Shown piece after piece: positions 16,314-27,700 of a stretch of DNA of 64,000 nucleotides. A model generated the notes under the pieces. The model worked only from the letters and a program-made list of their open reading frames with translations, made no database searches and was not told the DNA's origin. Location: contig CAOJSF010000001.1 of NCBI GenBank assembly GCA_948442695.1, positions 226,514 to 290,513 of the forward strand, written 5' to 3'. The DNA is from an uncultured Clostridia bacterium (GTDB taxonomy: Bacteria; Bacillota; Clostridia; Christensenellales; UBA1242). Positions within the stretch are counted from its first letter, which is position 1, and every line of letters begins with the position of its first letter. The position numbers were made by a program, and so were the translations under genes.

Positions 16314-17798
16314 ATGGAAAAAGTAGCGATTATAGAACTAAACGAATCAGTTCTCAAATTGTCAATATATAAGGTGAGTGGAAGCAAATATAATCTTACA
16401 CTTTCTCAAAGCCAAACGCTTTGTTTGGGTGAAGAGGTTTATAGGGATGAACTTTTAAGCCCACAAATGAAAAATAAAATTTTAAATGTTCTTAAGATAT
16501 ATCGCAAGATGATTGAAAAATTTAATGTTGAAAAAATCTTTGCAATATCATCAAATTTTATGACCCATGCAAGAAACTATCGTGGATTTATTGATGAAAT
16601 TTACAATAATACAGGAATAAATTTCATTCTTTTGAGTGATGAAGATTATATCAAATATCTCTTTAATTCTGTGGTAAATTCGATAGACAATGCAAAGGGT
16701 GTTTTTGTGTATGTCGGTGCATTTTCAAGTTATGTTGTCAAATATAATAGAAGAACTATTCTTGAGAGTGCAATTCTTCCTTTTGGCACATTCAATGTAG
16801 ATGAGACAGAAAAGGACCTTGACAAACTTACAAATGTTGTAAAAAAGAAAGTTGCAAATTGTGGAATAGAGTTTGATGAAGAAGAGAGTGTAAAGTTTGT
16901 TGGGCTGGGCAATGCCTTTCTTGCAATGGGTAAAATTGCAAAGAAACTTGAAAGATATCCTCTTGACATTGACAACAATTATCAAGTTTCAAAATCAACA
17001 ATAGACAAAACTTTTGAGTTTATTAAAGGACTGGAACTTGACAAAATAAGAAAAATTAAAGGTGTCGATTATGACAATGCAGATAAAATTGCTGTTGGTT
17101 TTGCTTTAATAAAAGGTATGAGTGAGGCTTTGCCTATCAAAGAAATTGATGTTTCTACAGCAAATGTTGTAAAGGGTGTGCTGGGGCTAAATGTAATTGC
17201 ACTTGCTCAAGAACGTTTTAATGACCTTTTATCAAATTCGCTTGACAATTATTATGAATTTTCAAAAGATGAATTTTCAATCAATCAAAGTGTCCATAAT
17301 CTTTCAATCATACTTTTCAAACAACTTAAAGTTATGCATAAGTTGCCACGTTTTTATGTAAAACCACTTAGAATTGCTTCTTATATGTATGATAGCGGAA
17401 AGTGTATAAATCCAGAAGAATATACAAAGCATGGATTTGAAAAGATTGTTTATAGTGATATTAAAGGTGTGACTCATAGAGAACTTGTAATTGCAGGATT
17501 TATATGTGTTTGTCAAAACCTTGACAATTTCTCTTTGAATGAATGGATAAAATATAAAGATATCATCACTGAAGAAGACCTTGACGCCGTGAGAAAACTG
17601 GGCATTATTGTCAAACTTGCAGTAAACTTGAATGCTTCAAGAAATGATGTGATCAAAGATGTTGTATGTGACATTTTAGGTGACTCTATTATTATGAAAA
17701 CCATTGTAGAAGGTGATGCAAGTTATGAAATCGGTGAAGGCATGACTGTCGCAAATGATTATAAAAAAGTTTATAAAAAGAGTTTGCAAATAATTTAA
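16314..17798 (+). CDS. Ppx/GppA-like phosphatase with HD-type C-terminal domain
   Basis: A 494-residue protein laid out like exopolyphosphatase/pppGpp phosphohydrolase. The N-terminal ~300 residues form an ASKHA-like Ppx-GppA domain (IIELNESVLKLSIY, LSDEDYIKYLF, GVFVYVGAFSSYVVKY, ILPFGTFNVDE). The C-terminal ~190 residues resemble the HD-fold domain (LRIASYMYDSG, HRELVIAGFIC). The glycine-rich phosphate loop of active enzymes (DIGGGS) is replaced by YVGAFSS, so catalytic activity is uncertain. The start has AAAGGAGAT 5 nt upstream. Role in polyphosphate or alarmone metabolism is inferred from the family only. Confidence 0.8.
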   Translation: MEKVAIIELNESVLKLSIYKVSGSKYNLTLSQSQTLCLGEEVYRDELLSPQMKNKILNVLKIYRKMIEKFNVEKIFAISSNFMTHARNYRGFIDEIYNNTGINFILLSDEDYIKYLFNSVVNSIDNAKGVFVYVGAFSSYVVKYNRRTILESAILPFGTFNVDETEKDLDKLTNVVKKKVANCGIEFDEEESVKFVGLGNAFLAMGKIAKKLERYPLDIDNNYQVSKSTIDKTFEFIKGLELDKIRKIKGVDYDNADKIAVGFALIKGMSEALPIKEIDVSTANVVKGVLGLNVIALAQERFNDLLSNSLDNYYEFSKDEFSINQSVHNLSIILFKQLKVMHKLPRFYVKPLRIASYMYDSGKCINPEEYTKHGFEKIVYSDIKGVTHRELVIAGFICVCQNLDNFSLNEWIKYKDIITEEDLDAVRKLGIIVKLAVNLNASRNDVIKDVVCDILGDSIIMKTIVEGDASYEIGEGMTVANDYKKVYKKSLQII

Positions 17799-17902
17799 AA
17801 AAGCATATAATCATCCTTTTTTGGATAAAATAAAATAGATTTTTTCTTTATGAAAGTTCTAAGCAATTCTTTATATTGTATTTACATGATCAGGAGGCAT
17901 TA

Positions 17903-19249
17903 ATGAAAAAGACTTTGAAGGCTGTTGTTTCTACTTTAGTTATAGTTCTTGCAATGTCTTTTTTGTTGTCTATTTTTGTTGCTCCTTATTTTAAAGATAT
18001 GTTTTATAGGCGGAGTTATTCTTCAACCAACTGTTTGACAGAAAAAATCACAGAAGATATGGATGTTTATGACATTGCCAAGATGTATAGAGACGGAGGT
18101 GCAACCGTTGCAGTCACAGTAAGTGGGCTGAATAAGGTTTCTGGAAATGCTCAAAGCGGGCATGGCAGTGGGGTTTGTGTTGCTTCAAAGGGTTATCAAA
18201 CATCTCTAAGCAATCAGTATTTCGCAAGTAAAGGCAGTTATATCGTGACAAATTATCATGTGATTGACATCTTTGATAGTGAAGAGTTTGTCAGTCGAGA
18301 ACTCAATATTGTAACTGAGGATGAAAATATACATGAGGCAGAACTTCTTTGGTTTAATGAAGATTTGGATGTTGCGATAGTTTACTGCGATGAAGTGAAT
18401 TTGAATTATGTCTCTATGCGTGACAGGGTGGTCGATTGTGATAGTCAAAATAGACTTGATTATGAACAGATCTTTACTATCGGTACACCTGTTGAACTTG
18501 ATTATATAAATCGTCTCACAGTTGGAAACATTGCAAGCAATAATCCGATGTATTTCTTTACATCAAAGAAAATTTATCCATATACCGATAAGCAGGGAAA
18601 TTTGCTTTGGACAGAGGCTCCTTCAAAAAACAATTCCTTTTTACCATATACAGTTTTATCAAATTTATATGAAGATGTGGTAGATGTAGCGCTGGGGATT
18701 TCTCCCGGTAATTCAGGTGGCGGATGTTTTGATGCAAATGGATTTTTAATCGGACTCACTACTTTGGGCGGAAATATAGAACAGACAAATGGCAATCAAA
18801 TGAATGGAATGGTTCCTATCTATCCTATTATGAAAGTGCTTGATAAAATTATAGACAATCATGAAAATGATGGAAGCAATAATATTTATACTTTTGATAC
18901 AATGGGAATTAAGGGACTTGACGCTGTTGAGGCTGTATATGCAAGTTATTTAAAAGAAGAGACCTCAAGTCAATATTATTTCTTAGATGGAGTGCTTTAT
19001 ACAAAAGCACAAGAAGAAATTTTCAATTTTGAATATGAGGGATATTATATAATATCAAATTCGGGAAAGACTGGCTTATTGAATGGATATTTTATTACTT
19101 CTTGCAAACTCAACGACCAAACTGATTTTGAAATAAAAACCCGAAATGATTTGATTTATTTTCTGTTGAAATTGATTAACGGTGACAAAGTGGCATTTAC
19201 AATGTATGATAAGTTGGGTGGTGTCAAGAAAATAAATGTTCAGTTTTAA
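17903..19249 (+). CDS. Membrane-anchored trypsin-like serine protease
   Basis: A 448-residue protein with an uncleaved-type N-terminal membrane segment (about residues 5-28) followed by a chymotrypsin-fold domain of the HtrA/DegP class. The catalytic triad is visible: His in VTNYHVID (residue ~119), Asp in NEDLDVAIVY (~156) and Ser in SPGNSGGGCFD (~271). The last ~130 residues replace the PDZ domains of HtrA with a region of weak PDZ-like pattern (YIISNSGKTGLLNGYFI, then LLKLINGDKVAFT). AGGAGG precedes the ATG at 17903. It likely handles envelope protein quality control or processing. Confidence 0.85.
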   Translation: MKKTLKAVVSTLVIVLAMSFLLSIFVAPYFKDMFYRRSYSSTNCLTEKITEDMDVYDIAKMYRDGGATVAVTVSGLNKVSGNAQSGHGSGVCVASKGYQTSLSNQYFASKGSYIVTNYHVIDIFDSEEFVSRELNIVTEDENIHEAELLWFNEDLDVAIVYCDEVNLNYVSMRDRVVDCDSQNRLDYEQIFTIGTPVELDYINRLTVGNIASNNPMYFFTSKKIYPYTDKQGNLLWTEAPSKNNSFLPYTVLSNLYEDVVDVALGISPGNSGGGCFDANGFLIGLTTLGGNIEQTNGNQMNGMVPIYPIMKVLDKIIDNHENDGSNNIYTFDTMGIKGLDAVEAVYASYLKEETSSQYYFLDGVLYTKAQEEIFNFEYEGYYIISNSGKTGLLNGYFITSCKLNDQTDFEIKTRNDLIYFLLKLINGDKVAFTMYDKLGGVKKINVQF

Positions 19250-19361
19250 TAATGTGGCAATTGAATTTGCTTTTTCATTTCTTTCTTTACAATGAAAATT
19301 ATTGAATTTATTAAAAATTAATTAGAAAAAAGATAAAGTCTTATAAACTTTGGAGAAACAT

Positions 19362-20363
19362 ATGAATAAAATAAAGTTTGCTATTGAAATAGGCGGTGCC
19401 TATACAAAAATTTTTGTAAAAGATGAAGGTTTTGCTTTATGCGAACCAACACTTATATCTGCTGAACCAACACCTCAAGGTTATAAAATTATAGGATTTG
19501 GAAAGCATGCGAAAGATATGCAGGGCAAAACAAATGACAGCGTGGAAGTTTTTAGTCCTATAACTAATGGTCAGATAGTCAATTATGAATATTTAAAACA
19601 ACTGCTTATTTATTATTTTGACCAACTCAATTTTAAACGCAAGTATGACTCATGTCTTGTGCTTATAAATTGCGGATTGTCAAAGAAGGACAGAGAAAAC
19701 TTTATGACTATCATGCATGAAATAGGTTTTAAAGAGGTTGTGCTTGTCCCAACAATAATTTGCAGTGCAATAGGTTCAGGCAAAAATATTAGTTCGACAA
19801 AAACAAATCTCGTCGTCAACATAGGTGGAGCAAATACTGATATTGCAGTCATAAATATGAATTCTATTGTCAAGGGTGCGACACTGGGTATAGGTGGAAA
19901 GGCTGTTGATGTTGCTATTGCAAACACTATTGCATACAATCATGGGATTGTTGTAGGTGTAAGCATATGTGAGAAGATTAAGAAAGAAGTTGGAAGTCTT
20001 TATAAAAATGATGGCCTGAATATGGAGATTACAGGTGTTGATATAGACAGCAAAATTCCTCGTTCATATATTATATCATCACAAGATTTACTTGAAGTTT
20101 TGGTGCCTTTCTTTGATGAAATTATCAGAACTATTGATGTCACAATCACTTCAATGCCACCTGAAATTTCAACTGATATAATCAATAACGGTGTGCTTTT
20201 CACTGGAGGAATGAGCAAAATAAATGGTCTTGAAAGTTATTTAAGAAAAAATTTCAAGTATCCATTCAAAATTGTTGAAGACGCAGAAAATGTTTCAATT
20301 TTAGGTGCAGGAAAACTTTTGGATGATAAAGACTTGCTCAAAAAAATTCTTGAAAACACTTGA
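19362..20363 (+). CDS. MreB-like actin homologue
   Basis: A 333-residue protein of the MreB/Mbl type. The phosphate-1 loop is IEIGGAYTKIFVKDEG with an EP(T/S)L strand following. The adenosine and connecting regions match MreB well: NIGGANTDIAVI, GGKAVDVAI, VGVSICEKIKKEVGS and GVLFTGGMSKINGLE. The first-loop Asp-Leu-Gly of canonical MreB is Glu-Ile-Gly, so it is a divergent copy. MreB filaments direct lateral wall synthesis. It lies upstream of minD-minE, as mreB often does, but mreC and mreD are missing. GGAGA precedes the ATG. Confidence 0.82.
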   Translation: MNKIKFAIEIGGAYTKIFVKDEGFALCEPTLISAEPTPQGYKIIGFGKHAKDMQGKTNDSVEVFSPITNGQIVNYEYLKQLLIYYFDQLNFKRKYDSCLVLINCGLSKKDRENFMTIMHEIGFKEVVLVPTIICSAIGSGKNISSTKTNLVVNIGGANTDIAVINMNSIVKGATLGIGGKAVDVAIANTIAYNHGIVVGVSICEKIKKEVGSLYKNDGLNMEITGVDIDSKIPRSYIISSQDLLEVLVPFFDEIIRTIDVTITSMPPEISTDIINNGVLFTGGMSKINGLESYLRKNFKYPFKIVEDAENVSILGAGKLLDDKDLLKKILENT

Positions 20364-20407
20364 TTTTATTCCTTGAAAAAGGAAAATTTTAAATTAATCA
20401 AATTTTG

Positions 20408-20445
20408 ACAAAAAAGGGAAGAAAACGACATTTCTTCTCTTTTGT
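20408..20445 (+). terminator. Terminator between mreB-like gene and minD
   Basis: An A/G-rich arm (ACAAAAAAGGGAAGAAA) can pair with TTTCTTCTCTTTTGT around ACGACA, with one bulge. The T-run is imperfect, so read-through is possible. Confidence 0.5.
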
Positions 20446-20501
20446 TATATAGCCTAATTTTGTTAAAATATTATAGAAAGATTTTTTTAGCAGGAGTAGG
20501 T

Positions 20502-21293
20502 ATGGCAAGAAAAATTGTTATGACAAGTGGAAAAGGTGGGGTAGGTAAAACCACTGTTTGTGCAAATCTCGGAGTGCAACTTGCAAAACTTGGGTTTAGA
20601 GTTGCTCTAATTGATGTTGATATCGGGCTTAATAATCTTGATGTGGTTATGGGTGTAGAAAATCAAGTTGTTTTTGATATTACAGATGTCGTTATGGGGA
20701 AATGTAGGCCTCGACAGGCTCTTGTTCAAGATAGAAATATCCCATCTTTATATATTCTGCCTTCTTCTCACGCTTACAATAAAACCACTATTCTCGGCGA
20801 ACACGTCAAGAATGTCATATCTCAAATAGATAATAGTTTTGATTATATATTAATTGACTGTCCTGCCGGTGTTGAAGCAGGCTTTCATAGGGCAGTTTTT
20901 CCAGCAAATGAGGCTTTGATTGTGGTTACTCCACACCTTTCTTCAATCAGAGATGCTGATAAAGTCATAGCCCTTTTAGATGAATACAATATTGAATATA
21001 AAGGTCTTGTCATAAATAGAATGAGAGGAGACCTGCTTTTGAATGGCGACCTTATGACTATTGAAAGCATTGTCAGAGCGCTTAACATACCACTGCTCGG
21101 TGTTATTCCAGAGGACGATGCAATTGGCTCTTCATGTTCGGTTGGTGGAAGGGTGCAATCTATAGAGAGTGCAAGAGCGTTTACTCTTTTAAGTGAGAAT
21201 ATTCATAATGGCTCAAAGAAGATATTTGATTGCACATTTAAATATCGAGGTGTTATGGGATATTTAAAGAGGAATATCAAAAAAAGAGTATAA
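20502..21293 (+). CDS. minD: Septum-site determining ATPase MinD
   Basis: MinD is a ParA/MinD-type ATPase that dimerises on the membrane with ATP and places the division inhibitor away from mid-cell. The deviant Walker A KGGVGKTT is at residues 11-18, followed by LIDVDIGLNNLD (switch region) and ILIDCPAG. The C-terminus GVMGYLKRNIKKRV is the amphipathic membrane-targeting helix. The length of 264 is standard. CAGGAG lies 8 nt before the ATG at 20502. It is followed by a minE-like gene; no minC is present. Confidence 0.95.
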   Translation: MARKIVMTSGKGGVGKTTVCANLGVQLAKLGFRVALIDVDIGLNNLDVVMGVENQVVFDITDVVMGKCRPRQALVQDRNIPSLYILPSSHAYNKTTILGEHVKNVISQIDNSFDYILIDCPAGVEAGFHRAVFPANEALIVVTPHLSSIRDADKVIALLDEYNIEYKGLVINRMRGDLLLNGDLMTIESIVRALNIPLLGVIPEDDAIGSSCSVGGRVQSIESARAFTLLSENIHNGSKKIFDCTFKYRGVMGYLKRNIKKRV

Positions 21294-21383
21294 ACTTAAT
21301 AGGGATTTTTACAGTAACTCAATTTTTGTTTAATTAACTTAAGTTTTGATTCATTAATAATAATTTTTATTAAAGGAGATATT

Positions 21384-21614
21384 ATGGACTATAAAATATC
21401 AAAGAGAATGGATTTAATTTTGAATAATGATAAGATGTGTGATACGCAAAGAGTTTGTGAAATATTGAAGGAAGAAATGAAAAGCGTGCTTGAAAATTAT
21501 CTATCATTAAAAAATGATGTCAATGTGAGGTATAAAAAAGAAAACAATAAAAATATATTTTTCATTGAAATTGAGGCTGATAGAATAAAACCTTTTGGAT
21601 ATATTCCATATTAA
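21384..21614 (+). CDS. minE: MinE-like cell division topological factor
   Basis: A 76-residue protein (usual MinE 85-90). It has the MinE layout: a MinD-contact region (RMDLILNNDKMCDTQRVCEI), a helix with EEMKSVLENYL, then the beta strand pattern VNVRYKKEN and FFIEIEA. In other bacteria MinE stimulates MinD ATPase and drives its movement. AAAGGAGAT sits before the ATG. The similarity is moderate but the position directly after minD makes the call solid. Confidence 0.82.
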   Translation: MDYKISKRMDLILNNDKMCDTQRVCEILKEEMKSVLENYLSLKNDVNVRYKKENNKNIFFIEIEADRIKPFGYIPY

Positions 21615-21728
21615 ATATAGAAATATGAAAAACTTATTTTATTTTTTTAGTATTAAAAAAAGTTTTAATAAAAAACAATAAACTTAAAAGATGAAAAAAT
21701 GTTTATAAAATAAATAAAAAGTTGAATA

Positions 21729-21759
21729 AAAAATCACAGAAAACTCTGTGATTTTTTTT
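21729..21759. terminator. Bidirectional terminator
   Basis: AAATCACAGA and TCTGTGATTT pair around AAAC, with A-run before and T-run after. It closes minE on one strand and the giant repeat-protein gene on the other. Confidence 0.85.
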
Positions 21760-21790
21760 CATAAAATGGAAATACATTTTTGAATTTTGT

Positions 21791-24700
21791 TTACTGCTCT
21801 TGCCAGCAAGCGTAAAGGGTTGTGTTTGAAGTAATTTCGATAGAAGTCACACCGCTTCCGCCTTTTGTTCCGTTTGCCCATGCAGATGTTCCCCATGATG
21901 TTGCTTTATATGTCACATTATTATAAATCAATGTTTTTTGAGCGATGCAGGTAGGTTGGTAAATTGAAAGGTCGAGAACACTTCCTTCAAGAAGAACAAT
22001 AGGTGCAATAGGATCTGCTTCAACTTTTAATTTGTGAGCAGGTCCGCATCCGTCAACTTTATACCAACGCATATCAAAACTTACCGTATAATAAAATTTT
22101 GTTTCTTTTTCCCAAACTGCAACAATTTCGGTGTTTTGGTTTGGCATAATTGAAGGAATATCGCAAATCACGCCATTTACACTGTATCCTCTGAAGAAAT
22201 AAAAATCTCTTTGAGTTCGAGTTCCATCATCTACATAATAATCTTCTTGAGTAGGGACTGTAAAACTCTGACCCTGCCAGAAGGTGGTTATGCTCTCGAT
22301 TGCATTGCCAAATTCTGACTTGATTGAAAGGGTGTATTTGTTTCTTACATGAAGAGATAGGTCATATTCTGGCATTATGAGTGAACCATTAAATACATTC
22401 ATATAACCTGAGTCTAGATAAAATTTTGTATTTTCATTTATATTAGACAAACCAGACAAATCAATGTCTTTTCCAGATGGAAGATAGATTGAATAAATCA
22501 AATTATCATTGTCATAAATAGAAAGTAGAGATGAATGTTCCACGCTTACTAAAGTCCATTTTGCATAGAGCAAAGTGTCAACATTTGGCATTGCAAAGTT
22601 GTCAAATCTTGTTGTGGTATTTTCATCCAAATACCAGCCATCAAATCTGTAAGTGGAAACGGTTTTTCCATCTTCCGCAACAACTTGTTTGTTATTGAGG
22701 GTAGGTATGGAAATTTTTTCGCCTTCTAAAGCGGTGATAGGGTCAAGAGTTTCACTGCTGTTTGTCACAAAATTGATTGTAGAATACTTAAGAACTTCGT
22801 TGTCCCATTTTGCAAACAATGTTACATCACTTTGAGGCATGGTTTTGCTTGTAAACAATGATTCAGGCTCAAAGTTTTCACTTGAAAACCAGCCAGCAAA
22901 TGTTTTAATTGTTTTAGTTACGCCATCATCTAAAATTATGGTTTCTAAAGTTGGAATGGTTATTTCAGTCTTGAAAGGAGCGGAAATCTGTGGAAGAACA
23001 GTATCGCAATTTGTCTCAAATGTGATTGTTCTGAGAACTTCACTCATTTTTGTCCATTCTCCATCACCAGTTTTTTCCATCATTGTGTCATAAGCAAATG
23101 TGTATGATGAGTCATAGTCGTAAAGTTCTTGCATTTTATCATCAATATTTTTGCCATAATCTACAATTTTGATGGTCTTTGTTTTATCATCTTGATTATT
23201 CTGAAGAGGAGTGGCAAGATTTACAAAACCGCCGAGGACTGCCATATTCATTCCCAGTTCTTGAATATAACTTTCTCCATTTTCATTTTCGCCTATATAA
23301 AGTCTCAAACTTAAGTCTCCGAGAACTTTATTGTCGGCAATTTCAGCAAGGTTTAGTGTGAGGTCATATCGAGTCTGAGAATTGTTTGTCTCTTCAACTA
23401 TCGCAAAATTTCTTAAAACATTGTTTAAGTTTATAGTGTCGCCTTCACGATATTTTTCGGCTGGCTTTCTGATTTGCTCCATGATTGTGTCGGTAAATCC
23501 AAAAGCAAACTGAATATATGTGTAAATATCGCTTGTAAATGAATTTGGTGATAGTTTGATAGTTTGCTGATGAAGTTTGTTGTCTTTGGTTTCTTTTCTC
23601 AACATATAGATTGTATCGTCATGGAAATATATCTTTGTGCTTCTATCTTTTACATTTTCAAATAGTCCCTTTGTTACAAAAGGAATTGTTGGTATGTTTG
23701 GAAATTCTACGATAAGTTGAATTTTCTTGTCAACAACCTTGATATAAATATCAAATTCCACTGTATCAAGAGCAAGTGTGCCCAGTTTTAAATCAACAAA
23801 ACCTTTCACGTGGAAATCTTCTCGTTTAGACATATTTTTTGCAGAATTTACAAGTCTAAATATCTTTTCAATGTCAATGTATTCTTCTCCAAAAGTTGCT
23901 CTTTCAATTATTTCATCATTTCCTATGATTGAACCATTAAATTCAAGAGTATCTATATTTGCAGAAATTAATAGTTGTTTTAAATCGTTTGTAAGTTTTA
24001 TATTGATTCCATTCACAATCATTTCAAGTCCATTTTCAGTCTTGATAAAACTTGAAAATAGTGGTGTTGCGTTGTCGTTTTCTTCAAATGAGTCAACAAC
24101 TTTTTTAGATATTCCGATTAGGTCAAGAATAGGGTTGATAAGAGTATCAAGTCCGTCAGTCAATTCTTCAACTGCGCTAGGAAGTTCTTCAAGGTCACTT
24201 ACAAGTTTGATTTGATCAAAGATGTTTATATAAACTTTGTTGTTGTCATAATAGATTGAAATTACGCCCTGATAAACTGTCGCAATAAATTCTGCATAGA
24301 TGTTGTCAGATTTTTTGTCAACCTTGAAAACAACAGGGATTTCAAGTTCTTGAGATTTGACATTAAGATTTCCAAAGATAGAATCTGATTTGACAATGTC
24401 TAAGACATTTTGAAGGGTAGGGAGAATATCAACAATATTGATATAATTTTCTTTATTTGCTGATAAAACATTTTCTTTATATTCTATAGTGCTTGTTTTC
24501 AGGTCGATTCCCAGTCCATTAAAATCAAATTTTGTAAGCATTTTATCAGTCACTTCAAGTGTAATAGTTTTGTCGCCATATGGTATGATTGTCTTGTTTC
24601 CGTCAACGATAATGTTTTCAAAGAATGTCTTATCGATTTTTGAGATGTCAAATTTAACTTCGTCAAGGTTGATATCAATATTGAATTCATCCTTAATAGT

Positions 24701-27700
24701 GTCAACTACATTTTCAATCTTTCCGCTTTGAACCGCAGAGAGAAGTTTTGTTGTAAATTCGACAGGAAGATTGAGTCCAAATTCTCTGTTGAGCATTTCA
24801 AAGACGATAGGTGTATCAAAGATGTCGAATTTGACAAAGATGTTTTTGTATTCAAGATAAACGATATTTTTCTCAAGTGCAATGTTAAATTTTTTGCCGG
24901 ACATTTCTGCATTTAAGAAAAGTCTAAGGTTTTCAATATCAATAAAGATTTGACCTTTGGCAACAGCATCAGCATAATCAACATTAAAATCAAGTGCAAT
25001 GGTCTTTTGTGCGAAATAGTTTATGCTTCCTTCAACTGCCTGAATGATGCCAGAATTGATGACAACCTTTGCAAGGTCAAGCACGTCTTCAACTTTGGTA
25101 TATTCTTCATCGTTGAAATTTGGAATTTCGATTGTCTCATCACTTGCAATGATAGAGGCAGAGAAATTGATGTTTTCAAATCCGCTTGAAATAGTGATTT
25201 GTTTACAGCCGTTTACGATTTTTATTGTCATATCATTGAAGAGTGTGATTTCAATTCCGTTTTCAGTCTTTGTAAACTCTTTGAATAAAAGTGGAGAAGA
25301 CTGAGGAGCGAAAATGTTGTTTAGATCCTTAAGTGAATCAGTGATTTCAGATAAATCAATGTCATAATTAATATCACTTAAAAATTCGATTATTTCATCA
25401 ATAAAATTGTCAAGATTGACTATAACTTTCATTTTGTCAGCAAAATTTATATATACTTTGTTGTTTACTTTTTCTATAATTAAATTATAACTGTTTATTT
25501 GTGTTGAAAGTTTTGCATAGCCATCTTTAAGTGAGAGGATTAAATCGACTGGTAAAGAATATTCTTTATAATCTATTAAAAGTGTTCCGCTTAAAGAGTT
25601 TGCTTTAAAAATGTCAATTCCATTTTGAAGGGTAGGGAGAATATCAACAATATTGATATAATTTTCTTTATTTGCTGATAAAACATTTTCTTTATATTCT
25701 ATAGTGCTTGTTTTCAGGTCGATTCCCAGTCCATTAAAATCAAATTTTGTAAGCATTTTATCAGTCACTTCAAGTGTAATAGTTTTGTCGCCATATGGTA
25801 TGATTGTCTTGTTTCCGTCAACGATAATGTTTTCAAAGAATGTCTTATCGATTTTTGAGATGTCAAATTTAACTTCGTCAAGGTTGATATCAATATTGAA
25901 TTCATCCTTAATAGTGTCAACTACATTTTCAATCTTTCCGCTTTGAACCGCAGAGAGAAGTTTTGTTGTAAATTCGACAGGAAGATTGAGTCCAAATTCT
26001 CTGTTGAGCATTTCAAAGACGATAGGTGTATCAAAGATGTCGAATTTGACAAAGATGTTTTTGTATTCAAGATAAACGATATTTTTCTCAAGTGCAATGT
26101 TAAATTTTTTGCCGGACATTTCTGCATTTAAGAAAAGTCTAAGGTTTTCAATATCAATAAAGATTTGACCTTTGGCAACAGCATCAGCATAATCAACATT
26201 AAAATCAAGTGCAATGGTCTTTTGTGCGAAATAGTTTATGCTTCCTTCAACTGCCTGAATGATGCCAGAATTGATGACAACCTTTGCAAGGTCAAGCACG
26301 TCTTCAACTTTGGTATATTCTTCATCGTTGAAATTTGGAATTTCGATTGTCTCATCACTTGCAATGATAGAGGCAGAGAAATTGATGTTTTCAAATCCGC
26401 TTGAAATAGTGATTTGTTTACAGCCGTTTACGATTTTTATTGTCATATCATTGAAGAGTGTGATTTCAATTCCGTTTTCAGTCTTTGTAAACTCTTTGAA
26501 TAAAAGTGGAGAAGACTGAGGAGCGAAAATGTTGTTTAGATCCTTAAGTGAATCAGTGATTTCAGATAAATCAATGTCATAATTAATATCACTTAAAAAT
26601 TCGATTATTTCATCAATAAAATTGTCAAGATTGACTATAACTTTCATTTTGTCAGCAAAATTTATATATACTTTGTTGTTTACTTTTTCTATAATTAAAT
26701 TATAACTGTTTATTTGTGTTGAAAGTTTTGCATAGCCATCTTTAAGTGAGAGGATTAAATCGACTGGTAAAGAATATTCTTTATAATCTATTAAAAGTGT
26801 TCCGCTTAAAGAGTTTGCTTTAAAAATGTCAATTCCATTTTGAAGGGTAGGGAGAATATCAACAATATTAATATAATTATTTTCGTCAACATTTAAGTTG
26901 ATATTTTTATAAGTTGTGGTATTTAAAGAGATATTTGTATTTTGTCCTGTAAAACCGATAGAACTAAATTTCTCATCTTTAATTCCGATTGAAATAGTTC
27001 CGATATCTTTAAGTTTAATAAATGTTGTTTCATTTTCAATATAAACTTTTTCAAGTATTGATAGATCATTGAATTCGATCTCAGACATATCGAGACCAAA
27101 GTCACTTAAAAGTTTTAATAAATCTTCTTTATTGAAATTGTTTAACAAATTGATTATGTCCTCAACTGGAAGATTGATTCCAAAGGTATTTTCAATAAAA
27201 TCACATACTTTTGCATATTCGTTGAAATTAAATTTAAAATATACATTTTCATATTCAATATAAATTGTTTTGTCGATGTAAATTAAATTTACAATATTTT
27301 CAGCAATATTAAGTGAAATTTTTCCTTCTTGCTTTTCAGGATTGATATAAAGTTTGCCAGAAACATCATATTCGTCATATTCTAAGGCAATATCAAAAGC
27401 AAAGTTTTCATTTGTTTTGATGTAGTTTATGGTTCCAGTCACGACATCTAAGAGAGAATTGACTTTTACATATTCTTCATTATTTTTGTTTTCAATTTCA
27501 ACATTTTCAGGATATGTGAAATTTGCCTTAATATTTGCATTGATATCATCTGAAACGAAATTGAATAAAAGTGCGTCCACTTTATATTCCTTATCACAAA
27601 CAATTGTCATAACCTGTTCTATCATAGGCAGGGTTATAAGAAGATTTAATTTTTCTGGGTCAGCAGGGTCTGCTTCTTCCTTTAAGTTTGAGAAGAAACC

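Noticed and set aside
24489-26519. Opposite-strand ORFs in the duplicated surface-gene region
   Set aside because: They are exact shadows in other frames of a large coding sequence, with no ribosome sites of their own, and occur twice only because the region is duplicated.
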